Positions 50,837 to 60,673 of a DNA stretch of 64,000 bases are shown here, one piece after another. The stretch's first letter is position 1. Each line of letters begins with the position of its first letter. This DNA is from Candidatus Saccharibacteria bacterium oral taxon 488 (GTDB lineage: Bacteria; Patescibacteriota; Saccharimonadia; Saccharimonadales; Saccharimonadaceae), in assembly GCA_013099195.1 (NCBI GenBank), contig CP039999.1, positions 434,001-498,000 of the forward strand. The letters are read 5' to 3'. Made by a program: the position numbers and the translations under genes. The notes beneath the pieces were generated by a model. It saw only the letters and a program-made list of their open reading frames with translations, had not been told where the DNA came from and did not search any database.

Positions 50837-52065
50837 TATTCCTCTCCTTCCATATTTTCTGCAACTAGAATAAACGTATTTTTACCTTTTTTCAACAAAG
50901 ATTGACTGTTGATGGCTTGGTCATTAGCCAGTCTTTCGCCGTTGAGGCTGATGGCACCAGATTTGAGGAGGCGCCTGGCCTCGCCGTTGGAGCTGACTGC
51001 GCCAGAGACCACCAACGCTTCAATGACGCCGACACCGACATCAACACGTGGAATTTCTTTGGCCAGGGTGTCCAAATCATCGTCCGACAGTTGCCGAAAA
51101 TCGCCGCCGCCAAACAACACTTCAGTCACCCGCTCCACTGATTCGCGCCGATTGACGCCGTGGACGATGTCGGTGACTTCGCGCGCCAAGACTTTCTGGG
51201 CTGAGCGTGCACCCGGATTGACCGCGTGGTTTTCAGCGATGGCCTCAATGGTATCACGATCAAGCATGGTGAAAATCTTCATGTACTCGATGGCGCTTTC
51301 GTCATCAACGTTCAGCCAAAATTGATAGAACTTGTACACGCTGGTTTTGGTTTCGTCCAGCCACACGGCGCCGCCTTCGGATTTGCCAAATTTGCGCCCA
51401 GTTGATTTGTTGATGAGCAGTGGTGCAGTCATAGCGTAAACTTCGGCGTTTTCTTTTTTGCGGATCAATTCCACGCCTGAGAGCAAATTACCCCATTGGT
51501 CGGAGCCGCCGATTTGCAAATTGACACCGTGATGCTTGAACAGATGCCAAAAATCATAGCCCTGCAGCAACGTGTAGGTAAATTCAGCAAAACTCAGCCC
51601 CTTGCCGTTAGCGATACGTGCCTTAAAAAATTCCCGCGTCGTTAACTCTGCCATATTAAAATTCTTGCCAATATCACGGAGGAATGGAATCAGTTCCAGG
51701 TTGCCCAGCCAGTCCGCATTGTCCACCAAGGTAAAATCGCGGCCCGCAAAAATTTGCGACACTTGCGCTTTCAAGGCTCGTTTATTGTGCTCAATTTCTG
51801 CATAAGAAAGCAAGTTCCGCTCCTCAGTATCGCGCATATCGCCAATCATGCCCGTGCCGCCACCAACCAGCAAGAACACCTTGTGGCCGCGCTCCAAAAA
51901 ATGCCGCACCATCATGTAGACCGCGAGATGCCCGACATGCAAACTGTCCGCCGACGGATCTGTGCCTAAGTAGAGCGTAAAATTTCCCGAATCAATACGC
52001 TCATTATCGGTGAATGTCGCTTGATTCCAAAACCCGCGCCACTTTAGCTCCTCTGATAATTGCAT
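50836..52065 (-). CDS. tyrS: Tyrosyl-tRNA synthetase
   Basis: 409 residues. Class I synthetase. YLGTDPSADSLHVGHL (HIGH-type motif), GGSDQWGNLLSG, and KFGKSEGGAVWL (KMSKS-type, KFGKS). C-terminal S4 RNA-binding domain from about residue 345 (NGEARRLLKSGAISLNG). AAGGAGG lies just upstream of the ATG. Confidence 0.97.
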   Translation of the reverse strand: MQLSEELKWRGFWNQATFTDNERIDSGNFTLYLGTDPSADSLHVGHLAVYMMVRHFLERGHKVFLLVGGGTGMIGDMRDTEERNLLSYAEIEHNKRALKAQVSQIFAGRDFTLVDNADWLGNLELIPFLRDIGKNFNMAELTTREFFKARIANGKGLSFAEFTYTLLQGYDFWHLFKHHGVNLQIGGSDQWGNLLSGVELIRKKENAEVYAMTAPLLINKSTGRKFGKSEGGAVWLDETKTSVYKFYQFWLNVDDESAIEYMKIFTMLDRDTIEAIAENHAVNPGARSAQKVLAREVTDIVHGVNRRESVERVTEVLFGGGDFRQLSDDDLDTLAKEIPRVDVGVGVIEALVVSGAVSSNGEARRLLKSGAISLNGERLANDQAINSQSLLKKGKNTFILVAENMEGEE

Positions 52066-52086
52066 ATTCCTCCTTTTCTGGTTATT

Positions 52087-52115
52087 AGTATAGCAATTTT
52101 ATGATTGAAGCGAAA
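52087..52115 (-). promoter_or_regulatory. tyrS operon promoter
   Basis: TTTCGC, 17 bp, TATACT on the minus strand with TGC before the -10. Its -35 overlaps the -35 of the divergent PBP promoter. Confidence 0.5.
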
Positions 52116-52132
52116 CATAGGCGTGATATAAT
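52105..52132 (+). promoter_or_regulatory. PBP promoter, leaderless with GTG start
   Basis: TTGAAG, 16 bp, TATAAT. The -10 ends 6 nt before the GTG at 52139. Confidence 0.65.
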
Positions 52133-52138
52133 GATAGT

Positions 52139-54847
52139 GTGAACAAGAAACCCTCAGATAAGCAGTCGGACGCCAGCGCCAAACCAGCGCCGTCACGTCC
52201 GCATCCAAAGCCGGCAAAACGGCTGAGTGTCTACGCAAACTTGGCGAACAAGCGTCGGCTCAAGAAGGATAAGCGCTCCCGCGAAAAAGCAGAGTATCTG
52301 GCGAGTTTGCCAAAGCACCCCGTCAAGCGGTTCTTTTACCGCCTCCACCCCAAGCGCGTCTTTCGCTATTGGTTCTCCAAGCGCGGCGGCCTGATGGCGC
52401 TAAAAATTCTCGGTGTCGCCATCGTTGTGATGATTATTCTGATCGGCGGCCTGTTCGCTTACTTCCGCAAAGATCTCGACAAGATCCGCCCGGGCGAACT
52501 CGCCAAGCGTGTCCAGACAACGGTCACCAAGTATTATGACCGCAATGGCGAGCTCCTGTGGGAAGATAAGGGTACCGATAATTATAAGCTGGTGGTCGAG
52601 GCCGACAAGATTAGTGATTACCTCAAGAAAGCGACCATTGCCATTGAGGATCGTGATTTCTATAAGCATCACGGTATCAGTATTAGTGGCCTGACCCGCG
52701 CTATGTTTAGTACAGCATCAGGTCGACAAGTTCAGGGTGGCTCGACATTGACACAACAGCTCGTCAAGCAAGTTTTCTTTGCCGAGGATGCCGACAAACG
52801 CGGCCTCAGCGGTATTCCACGCAAAATCAAGGAAATTATCCTGGCAATTGAAGTTGAACGCATGTACAACAAGGATCAGATTCTCGCGCTCTACCTCAAC
52901 CAAGCGCCATATGGCGGTCGGCGTAACGGCGCAGAGTCGGCCGCTCAGACGTACTTTGGTAAATCCGCCAAGGATCTCACCTTGGCTGAAGCAGCCCTGC
53001 TGGCTTCAATTCCGCAAAACCCGAGTACATTTAATCCGTACAACATCACTGGGCGCAAGATGCTCCTGTCACGCCAGCATACAACACTAGACTACATGCT
53101 GGAACAAGGCTATATCACCGAAGCGCAGGCCAAAGAGGCCAAGCAGTATCCAATTCTTGACAAGATCAAGCCCGAAACCGAACAGCTAGCCGGCCTCAAG
53201 GCACCGCATTTCGTGCTCATGGTGCGCAATCAACTGGAGCGTGAACTTGGCAAGGCGGTCGTTGGCCGCGGTGGACTAACCGTCAAGACGACACTGGACT
53301 GGAAGATCCAAGAAAAACTCGAGACAGAGATGAAAGCTTTCTTCGACTCAGGTCGCCCGGGCCGCGTGAGCATCAGTAACGGCGCAGCAACCGTTGAAGA
53401 TGTACAGACTGGACAGATTGTCGCCCTCGTTGGTAGTCGTGATTTCAATTATGCTGGCTTTGGGCAGGATAATGCCGCCACCGCCTTTATCCAGCCGGGC
53501 TCAACCATCAAGGCTTTCGACTATGCCAAACTGTTTGAGAATCGCGGCAGTAATCAGCAAAATTATGGTTCGGGCTCAATCCTCAGCGACGAGAACATTG
53601 ACAAGATTTATGGCGCCAAGCTGAACAACTGGGATCGACGATTTATGGGAAGTATTTCTATTCGCCGCTCGCTAGCGCTTTCCCGTAATATCCCAGCGGT
53701 CAAGGCAATGTATATCGCAGGCAACGGCTCGCCAAAACCAACTGTTGACTATATTCACAACATGGGTAATACCAATTATTGCCAGCAAGAAGAAGCGGCC
53801 GGCGGCTACGGACTGTCAGCAGCCATTGGCGCCTGCGGTACGAAGCAGACCGAACTGGTGAATGCTTACGGCACCTTTGCCCGCATGGGTGTCGCCAAGC
53901 CAAGCACCAACGTCCTCGAGGTAACCAACAGCCAGGGCGATACATTAAAGAAATGGAAAGATGAGAGCAAACAGGCAACCGACCCGCAAGTCGCCTACAT
54001 CATCAATGATATCTTGGGTGACGCGGACGCGGCGCGTGACTTGCACGGTTACGGCGCGATGAATGTGCCTGGCGTTAGAACCGCTGCCAAGACTGGTACC
54101 ACCGACAAAAACGGCCACGCCAAGGATGTCTGGATCGTTAACTATAGTCCGGCGCTAGCCATGGGTATGTGGCTCGGTAATTCCGACACCAGCACCATCA
54201 ACACCCCGAACTCGGCCTTTGGTATGCCGGTGGTGCGTAACGTCATGTCATTTGCTCACAACGAAGTCTATGCCAAACAGGGCAAATGGAAGCCAAATGA
54301 TTGGTTCAAGCGACCAAATGGTATCCAACAGCAAGGCAAAGAGCTCTATCCATCGTGGTGGAATAAAAAACAGGGCGAGACTACTGAAAAGATTAAGTTT
54401 GACCGTGTCTCCAAGAAAAAGGCGACAAATTGTACACCAGCTGACGCCATCGAGGAAATTGAGGTCACCAAGACCATTGACCCGCTCACTAAGAAACCAT
54501 CATACTCAGCGCCTGAAGGTTACGACGCCAACGCTGATGACGATAAGCACAAATGTGACGATGCCAAGCCAAGTGTCAGCCTATCGCTTTCTGGCTCTGG
54601 CTCCAACCGCACCATCACCGCCCGCGCCACCAACGGCACATTTCCGCTCACTTCAATTGACATCCTCGTTGATGGTCGCAGTGTCAAAAGCGAGTCAATC
54701 TCCGGTAGTGGCGGTAGTGTTTCGGTCGGTGTCCAAGTTGATAAACCAGGTCGGCACATTATCCAAGCAGTCGCCCGCGACGAAGGCTACTATACTGCAT
54801 CAGATAGCGGTAGCTTCTCGGTAGGTAGCAGCTCAAGCTCCGACTAA
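52139..54847 (+). CDS. Class A penicillin-binding protein
   Basis: 902 residues, GTG start. Basic cytoplasmic N-terminus of about 85 residues (Lys/Arg-rich), one membrane helix (LKILGVAIVVMIILIGGLFAYF), GT51 glycosyltransferase domain with EDRDFYKHHG and GGSTLTQQLVKQ, then a transpeptidase with SxxK (PGSTIKAFDY, near residue 454), SRN near 514 and KTGTT near 650. The C-terminal 60 residues form an Ig-like or fibronectin-like strand domain and a Ser tail. It polymerises and cross-links peptidoglycan outside the cytoplasm. Confidence 0.95.
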   Translation: MNKKPSDKQSDASAKPAPSRPHPKPAKRLSVYANLANKRRLKKDKRSREKAEYLASLPKHPVKRFFYRLHPKRVFRYWFSKRGGLMALKILGVAIVVMIILIGGLFAYFRKDLDKIRPGELAKRVQTTVTKYYDRNGELLWEDKGTDNYKLVVEADKISDYLKKATIAIEDRDFYKHHGISISGLTRAMFSTASGRQVQGGSTLTQQLVKQVFFAEDADKRGLSGIPRKIKEIILAIEVERMYNKDQILALYLNQAPYGGRRNGAESAAQTYFGKSAKDLTLAEAALLASIPQNPSTFNPYNITGRKMLLSRQHTTLDYMLEQGYITEAQAKEAKQYPILDKIKPETEQLAGLKAPHFVLMVRNQLERELGKAVVGRGGLTVKTTLDWKIQEKLETEMKAFFDSGRPGRVSISNGAATVEDVQTGQIVALVGSRDFNYAGFGQDNAATAFIQPGSTIKAFDYAKLFENRGSNQQNYGSGSILSDENIDKIYGAKLNNWDRRFMGSISIRRSLALSRNIPAVKAMYIAGNGSPKPTVDYIHNMGNTNYCQQEEAAGGYGLSAAIGACGTKQTELVNAYGTFARMGVAKPSTNVLEVTNSQGDTLKKWKDESKQATDPQVAYIINDILGDADAARDLHGYGAMNVPGVRTAAKTGTTDKNGHAKDVWIVNYSPALAMGMWLGNSDTSTINTPNSAFGMPVVRNVMSFAHNEVYAKQGKWKPNDWFKRPNGIQQQGKELYPSWWNKKQGETTEKIKFDRVSKKKATNCTPADAIEEIEVTKTIDPLTKKPSYSAPEGYDANADDDKHKCDDAKPSVSLSLSGSGSNRTITARATNGTFPLTSIDILVDGRSVKSESISGSGGSVSVGVQVDKPGRHIIQAVARDEGYYTASDSGSFSVGSSSSSD

Positions 54848-54875
54848 TCCGCCCCTCTTTCCCCCGTGACACATA

Positions 54876-54903
54876 AAAACCAGACCGCTTTAGTCTGGTT
54901 TTA
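54876..54903. terminator. Bidirectional intrinsic terminator
   Basis: AAAACCAGAC pairs perfectly with GTCTGGTTTT (10 bp, loop CGCTTTA). Flanking A and T runs let it end the PBP gene and, on the other strand, the nusA-clpC-radA-yacL cluster. Confidence 0.85.
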
Positions 54904-54923
54904 CTCTTTCTTAACCTTAGCGA

Positions 54924-55829
54924 TTATTGCTCATTAACCATCCGGATCAAGTCAGCCTCGCGCTGCGACTGAGTCTTGGAGCGAGTCGAACGGTGACTTT
55001 GAGCTGCGGCGCGTGGGGCATCAGGCTTCGTTGCTTTGCTGGTTTGCGACCGACGACCGGTGGAGCGCTGCTTGGATTGTTTGGGAGTGGCTTGGACTGG
55101 TGAATGCTGCACCGCTTCTTTCGCTTCTTTTGGCTCGGCACAAACTTTCGCAAACATCATCTTGCCAGCATCGGTTTGTAGACTGCGGATGATTTCAATG
55201 CGCTTTTTCTGGCCCAGGAACTTTTTGGCCTGCTCGACCACCACCATAGTGCCATCATGCAAGTAGCCGACAGCCTGATGAGAATCTTGACCTTTTTGCG
55301 TCAATTCCAGCACCAGCTCGTCACCAGGCAGATAGCTCATGCGCAAACTCTTGGCCAGTTCATTGATGTTGAGGATCTGAATGCCTTCAACTTGCGCCAC
55401 CTTGTTCAGGTTGTAATCCAGCGTCAGAATGGCAGCATTCATTTCCTTGGCGAGTTGCAGCAAGCGGTTATCAACGCCCTCAGGAATGTGCGTTGCGTCA
55501 TCAAGTAGCGTAAACGAGCTGCCCAACACATCTTTTAACTCCTTCATAGCATCCATGCCGAAACGGGCACGCTCACGCTTGGCGTGATCAGCACCGTCCG
55601 CTAGCAGTTGCAGTTCTATCAGCACACTCCGCGGCACAATAATCTGCCCCAACAAGAAACCGGTCTTTGCTAGATCAACCACCCGGCCGTCCATCAGTAC
55701 CGACGTGTCAACCAAAATCGGCATTTGGGTACTACTGCCTGCGTGCCGCCGCGGCTTGACCAATAGATATATCTCTGCCATGATGGCCAGCAGCATGATA
55801 ATGATGATAAGTTCAATTGTTTTTTCCAT
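54924..55829 (-). CDS. YacL-type PIN-TRAM membrane protein
   Basis: 301 residues. A single N-terminal membrane helix (ELIIIIMLLAIMAEIYLLV) in place of the four found in Bacillus YacL, PIN nuclease domain from residue 37 (PILVDTSVLMDGR, ILTLDYNLNKVAQ), TRAM-like domain around 165-225, and a C-terminal basic Ser/Thr/Gln/Arg-rich tail of about 65 residues. Probably an RNA-binding or RNA-cleaving membrane protein. Follows radA by 25 nt. Confidence 0.87.
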   Translation of the reverse strand: MEKTIELIIIIMLLAIMAEIYLLVKPRRHAGSSTQMPILVDTSVLMDGRVVDLAKTGFLLGQIIVPRSVLIELQLLADGADHAKRERARFGMDAMKELKDVLGSSFTLLDDATHIPEGVDNRLLQLAKEMNAAILTLDYNLNKVAQVEGIQILNINELAKSLRMSYLPGDELVLELTQKGQDSHQAVGYLHDGTMVVVEQAKKFLGQKKRIEIIRSLQTDAGKMMFAKVCAEPKEAKEAVQHSPVQATPKQSKQRSTGRRSQTSKATKPDAPRAAAQSHRSTRSKTQSQREADLIRMVNEQ

Positions 55830-55854
55830 ACTAATTTCCTTTTATCTAATAATG

Positions 55855-57204
55855 TTATTGTAAATAGTCGATCAGTGCCTGGCGTAAATCGCCGACACCG
55901 CACACAAATGCGTCCTTGTGGGTTTTTGGTGCGATGGCGTAGGTAAAGCCAAGTTTCTTGGCCTCTTTGAGGCGGGCGTGCCAGCCTTGAGCCGAGCGCA
56001 CTTCGCCGCCTAAGCCTACTTCGCCAAACACCACCGCTTCATCACTGAGCTTGCGACCAGCTGACGCTGAGGCGATGGCCATAGCGACTGCTAAGTCCGC
56101 CGCTGGGTCACTCAGTTTCAAGCCGCCAACCACGTTGATGTAAATATCTTTGTCGGAGAGGTTGAGCTTGGTGCGTTTTTCCAGCACCGCCACCAATAGA
56201 TTCAAGCGGTTGAGATCAAAACCGCTGGCTGCGCGCTTAGGATAACCGAAATTCGTTGGGTTGACCAGCGCCTGAATTTCCACCAGCAGCGGCCGCGCCC
56301 CCTCCATAGTGGCCAGGACGATTGAGCCGTCGAGATTCTGCCGCTCCGCCAACAAACTAGCCGATGGATTAGCCACAATCCGTAAGCCATCCTCATGCAT
56401 CTCAAAAATTGCCGCCTCATTGGTCGAGCCATAGCGATTTTTCTGCGCCCGCATCACGCGAAAACCACCATAGCGATCGCCCTCAAAATTCAGCACCACA
56501 TCGACCAAATGTTCCAGGACTTTCGGCCCAGCAATTGAACCTTCTTTGGTGACGTGGCCGACCAAAATCACTGCGGTATTCGAGGCTTTGGCGGCGCGAA
56601 TGATGACGTTGGATGAGTTAGTGATTTGACTAACTGAACCTGGCGCTGAGGCAATTTCTGCGAGCGACAATGTTTGTATGGAATCGACGATCACCAGATT
56701 GTACTGGCCAGTCTGAATGGAGGCGGCGATGTCCTCGGCGCTGTTACTAGACGCCAGCTGCAGGCTCTCTGAATCAACCGCGCCCAACCGCTCAGCCCGC
56801 AGCTTGACCTGTGATACCGATTCCTCACCGCTGACATACAGCACTTGTTTCTGCTGAGCGATAAACGCCGCGACTTGTGCTAGCAGGGTACTTTTACCAA
56901 TCCCCGGCTGCCCTGCCACCAGCACCACGCCGCCCGGCAGAAAGCCGCCGCCGAGTACCACATCAAGATCGGCGATGCCGGTTGCCAGCCGCGCCTGTTT
57001 TGCCTCGGCAGCCGCTTCGCTGAGCTTGAGCGTAGTCAGCGCTTTACCTCTGCCGCTACTGCGTGCCACTGCCGAGGCGCCAGTATCAACTGGTAGTTGT
57101 TCAACCAACGAATTCCACTCGCCACAATTGTCACACTTGCCGACCCACTTTGGATAGCTGGCGCCGCACTGCTGGCAAATGAATTGTGATTTTGCTCGTG
57201 CCAT
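55855..57204 (-). CDS. radA: DNA repair protein RadA/Sms
   Basis: 449 residues. N-terminal C4 zinc finger (CQQCGASYPKWVGKCDNC), RecA-like ATPase with GQPGIGKSTLLAQV, the RadA signature KNRYGSTNE, and a C-terminal Lon-like domain (DIYINVVGGLKLSDPAADLAVAMAI). A helicase-like recombination accessory protein. ATG overlaps the upstream TAA as TAATG. Confidence 0.97.
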   Translation of the reverse strand: MARAKSQFICQQCGASYPKWVGKCDNCGEWNSLVEQLPVDTGASAVARSSGRGKALTTLKLSEAAAEAKQARLATGIADLDVVLGGGFLPGGVVLVAGQPGIGKSTLLAQVAAFIAQQKQVLYVSGEESVSQVKLRAERLGAVDSESLQLASSNSAEDIAASIQTGQYNLVIVDSIQTLSLAEIASAPGSVSQITNSSNVIIRAAKASNTAVILVGHVTKEGSIAGPKVLEHLVDVVLNFEGDRYGGFRVMRAQKNRYGSTNEAAIFEMHEDGLRIVANPSASLLAERQNLDGSIVLATMEGARPLLVEIQALVNPTNFGYPKRAASGFDLNRLNLLVAVLEKRTKLNLSDKDIYINVVGGLKLSDPAADLAVAMAIASASAGRKLSDEAVVFGEVGLGGEVRSAQGWHARLKEAKKLGFTYAIAPKTHKDAFVCGVGDLRQALIDYLQ

Positions 57205-58181
57205 TATTTAACCGCCTTTTGGCTATCGAGGCTTTGATTGAGCTGATCAATCTTGCGCCCCAATGCGTTTAATTTTTCAACATCAGTGTTATAGGCATCG
57301 ACCTTACCCTCGATAGTCTGCCGCTCACGACGAAGCGCCAGGCCGCGCTGGCTCAGCCGGGTTCGCTCAGCCTGAAACTCGGCTTGCGTCTGAAAACCAC
57401 CCGTCGTCGCCTGCTGGTTAAATGCTGCTACGTCTTGATTATAGGCACTAACGCGTGCACTGTACGACGTCGTCAGCTGCTCAATTTCGCGCTTTCGTTT
57501 GGCGAGACTGGCCGCCAGCGCGTCGGCCTCGGCCTCGGCACTGGTGAACTTTTGATTATACTGAGCATGCAATTTTAGTAGCGCCGCTCGATTACTAAAA
57601 TACTCGGCATAATGCGCCTCCAGCTCCGACCCGAGATCAGCAAACTCTGTACCCAAAATCGAATGCAGCTCATTGGCGCGCGTACCCGGCTGAGCACGCT
57701 CATAGTACGCCATCCGCTCCTCCAGCTTTTTAGTCTTGACCTTGGTATAAGCCGCCTCTAGCAGCTCGCCCAGCCGTCGGTGCTGCTCCGCCGAATAGCG
57801 CGACCACGCCACGTGCAGCATTTCGTGAGCCGCCGTCACTTCTTTGATACCGTCTAGCTCCGCGTTCCGCACGTTATAAATGTGAATGGTCTCTTTGGCG
57901 TGGGCGTAACAGCCAACGATCGGGCTGGCCTGTTCGACACGACGGCAATCTTGATTAAACTGCGTAGCGTTTTCTAGTCGCGGCTGGGCGAGATAAAAGC
58001 TAAATTTAGCCTTATCAGTCATCGTTGCCCGCTGTGCCAGCGTCGCTATGTCCTGGCTCGGCTGATATTGCCAGACCCGGACATGATCCAGCACCAGCTG
58101 GCGATTGAGCACCAGCCAGCTACCGCCGGCGACCAGCCCCAGAAACACCACGACACCGAGGAGATTACGCAGCCGTAACAT
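57204..58181 (-). CDS. Membrane-anchored HExxH protein with coiled coil
   Basis: 325 residues, no known family assigned. N-terminal signal anchor (residues 7-27, VVVFLGLVAGGSWLVLN), an ectodomain with HEMLHVAWSRY near residue 117 (HExxH zinc-peptidase motif, downstream third ligand possibly in the ELEAHYAEYF region), then a long Ala/Glu/Gln-rich coiled coil (about 195-325). The likely site is outside the membrane. It overlaps clpC by 17 nt and radA by 1 nt, so all are coupled. Confidence 0.75.
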   Translation of the reverse strand: MLRLRNLLGVVVFLGLVAGGSWLVLNRQLVLDHVRVWQYQPSQDIATLAQRATMTDKAKFSFYLAQPRLENATQFNQDCRRVEQASPIVGCYAHAKETIHIYNVRNAELDGIKEVTAAHEMLHVAWSRYSAEQHRRLGELLEAAYTKVKTKKLEERMAYYERAQPGTRANELHSILGTEFADLGSELEAHYAEYFSNRAALLKLHAQYNQKFTSAEAEADALAASLAKRKREIEQLTTSYSARVSAYNQDVAAFNQQATTGGFQTQAEFQAERTRLSQRGLALRRERQTIEGKVDAYNTDVEKLNALGRKIDQLNQSLDSQKAVK

Positions 58182-60633
58182 TGATCACTACCTCACGATT
58201 TTTTGTAGTCGCTACCAAGACCACACCAGGACGCGCTTGATCAGACAACAAAACGTCACTGAGCGGATCAGCCAACATTGTCTGAATCGTCTGCCTGAGC
58301 ACCCGCGCACCACGCTGCTCATCGAAACCGTTGTCTATGATACAACGTTTAGCGCTTGGCGTAATCACCAGCGTCATCTGCTGCGCCTGCACTGCTTCTT
58401 TAAGCTCACTCACGAGATTATCAAAAATCTTACCCACCACCGGCCGAGTCAAACTCTTGAAATGTACCACCGCATCAAACCGCCCAATGAGCTCCGGCCG
58501 CAGTAGCTCTTCCAGCTCACGACGCGCCGCCCGAGCATTGCGCTCATTCACATCGTCCGCCCGTGAAGTATCGCCTCCATGCGAGCCAAAGCCCAGCTCA
58601 CCGTCGCGCACCATCGCCTCGGCGCCAACATTGCTGGTCAAGATCACGATGGTCTGTTGAAAACTCACCGACCGACCGCGCGAATCGCTGAGCTTGCCGT
58701 CTTCTAAAATTTGCAGTAGCAAGTTCAGTACATCCGGATGCGCCTTTTCGATCTCGTCAAACAACACCACGCTGTACGGCTGCCGGCGAACCTTGTCGGT
58801 CAACTTGCCGCCATCATCATAGCCGACATAACCAGCCGGCGCGCCAATCAGCTGACTGGCCGTATGCCGCTCCGAAAACTCACTCATGTCGATCTTGATC
58901 AAACTATTGTCGCCGCCAAACACTTCCCGTGCCAGTACGCGAGCCAGCTCCGTCTTGCCCACACCAGTCGGCCCGAGGAAAATGAACGACCCAAGTGGCC
59001 CCGACCGCCGACTCAGCCCAGCTCGCGCCCGGCGAATGGTTCGCGCCAAGGTCGCCACGGCCTTCTCTTGACCAAGCACCGACCGGCCCAGCCGCTGCTC
59101 CAGCGCCACCAGATCTTTACGCTCATTCACCGTCACTTTTTCCGCTGGCACGCCAGCCATCGCCGCCACCGCTCGCCGCACGTCATCCTCGGTCAGTCCC
59201 GGTAATGCTGGATTGTCAGCCGGCAGCTGCTCGGCCTGCTGCTCCAGTTGTTTGATGCGAACCTTTAGTTCAGCTGCACGCTGATATTGCTCAGCTTCGA
59301 CCGCCGCATCGAGCTTGCCCACTAGTTGTTTGATCCGCCGCGCCAGCTGTTGCTGTTTGGTTGGCTTGGCTGGCCGCCGCGTACTAACCAGTGCCGCCGC
59401 CTCATCAAGTACGTCAATCGCCTTGTCCGGCAAATGACGCTCCGTCACGTAGCGCTGGCTGAGGGCCACACTCAGCTCAATCATCTCATCAGAAATCTGC
59501 AGTCGATGATGCGTCGCCAACCGGCCCGCTAGCGCCCGCACCATGGCTACTGCCGCCTGCTCATCCGGCTCCGCCACCGTCACCGCCTGAAACCGCCGAC
59601 TGAGGGCCGCATCTTTTTCGATGTGCTTGCGGTACTCGTCAAACGTCGTCGCGCCGATCACTCGCACTTCGCCGCGCGCCAACGCTGGCTTTAGGACGTT
59701 CGCCGCATCCATCGACCCCTCGGCCGAGCCAGCGCCGACCAGTAGATGCAGCTCATCAATGAACAACATGATCTCCTGATGATTACGCGCTGCGGCCACA
59801 ACTTTTTGTAAGCGCTCCTCAAACTGACCACGAAACTTTGTACCGGCGACCATGGCCGTCAGATCGAGCTGAATCAGCCGCTTGCCGACTAAAAACTCTG
59901 GCACCGTCCCCGCCGCAATGCGCTGCGCCAGGCCCTCGACCACTGCAGTTTTACCGACACCCGGCTCGCCGATCAGCGCTGGATTGTTTTTACCGCGCCG
60001 CCCGAGCACCGTGATCAGCCGCTCCGTCTCGGCTTCCCGACCAACCACCGGATCGAGCAGTCCGCTCCGCGCGCGCTCGGTCATGTCAACTCCGTACTGG
60101 TCAAGCAGCTTGAGATCGGCCGACCGACGAGTATGCGGCGCCGTACCTTCCTTCGACTCATCCTGCATCGCCTCCAGCTGCTGCCGATCAAATACGTCCT
60201 CCAATGTACCGCGCAGCTCCTCCAGATCTACATTCATATCGCTGAGCAACTTCGTCGCCCGAGCCTTGTGCTGCAGCAGCATGCTATAGACGATGTGCTC
60301 AGTACCGATGCGCTCCTGTCCAAACTCCGTCGCTAGCTGCCAAGCCGTCCGTATCGTCTCCAGCACCTCGGCGTTCATCCCTTTGTGAACAACCACCACC
60401 ACGAACGACTGCGCCGTTAAGCCCAGCGCTAGCTCCGCCCGATCCAAGGTTACGCCATTCTCCGCCAAAATCTTTGCGCCCAGCGATGAGTTTTGCGCCA
60501 GTACGCCGAGTAGCACATGCTCAGTGCCGACATACGGACTGCCGCTATTATGCGCCAGCAGCCCGGCGCGCTCTAAACTGGCCCTAGCGGTATCAGTCAG
60601 CCGAGATTCCAACTCGGAAAAATCTTCCGGCAT
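58165..60633 (-). CDS. clpC: ClpC-type AAA+ unfoldase
   Basis: 822 residues from [14 protein letters not shown] with AAAGGAGG upstream. N-domain with two Clp repeats ([17 protein letters not shown] type; [14 protein letters not shown]), first AAA with [14 protein letters not shown] near residue 222, a UVR-like middle coil ([20 protein letters not shown]), and second AAA with [14 protein letters not shown] near 552. Feeds substrates to ClpP. The ClpP-binding loop (LGF-type) reads DGELGFGSH. Confidence 0.96.
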   Translation of the reverse strand: MPEDFSELESRLTDTARASLERAGLLAHNSGSPYVGTEHVLLGVLAQNSSLGAKILAENGVTLDRAELALGLTAQSFVVVVVHKGMNAEVLETIRTAWQLATEFGQERIGTEHIVYSMLLQHKARATKLLSDMNVDLEELRGTLEDVFDRQQLEAMQDESKEGTAPHTRRSADLKLLDQYGVDMTERARSGLLDPVVGREAETERLITVLGRRGKNNPALIGEPGVGKTAVVEGLAQRIAAGTVPEFLVGKRLIQLDLTAMVAGTKFRGQFEERLQKVVAAARNHQEIMLFIDELHLLVGAGSAEGSMDAANVLKPALARGEVRVIGATTFDEYRKHIEKDAALSRRFQAVTVAEPDEQAAVAMVRALAGRLATHHRLQISDEMIELSVALSQRYVTERHLPDKAIDVLDEAAALVSTRRPAKPTKQQQLARRIKQLVGKLDAAVEAEQYQRAAELKVRIKQLEQQAEQLPADNPALPGLTEDDVRRAVAAMAGVPAEKVTVNERKDLVALEQRLGRSVLGQEKAVATLARTIRRARAGLSRRSGPLGSFIFLGPTGVGKTELARVLAREVFGGDNSLIKIDMSEFSERHTASQLIGAPAGYVGYDDGGKLTDKVRRQPYSVVLFDEIEKAHPDVLNLLLQILEDGKLSDSRGRSVSFQQTIVILTSNVGAEAMVRDGELGFGSHGGDTSRADDVNERNARAARRELEELLRPELIGRFDAVVHFKSLTRPVVGKIFDNLVSELKEAVQAQQMTLVITPSAKRCIIDNGFDEQRGARVLRQTIQTMLADPLSDVLLSDQARPGVVLVATTKNREVVINVTAA

Positions 60634-60673
60634 ATCGCCCTCCTTTCGTTTTCGGCGATTATCAGGAAGCAGC

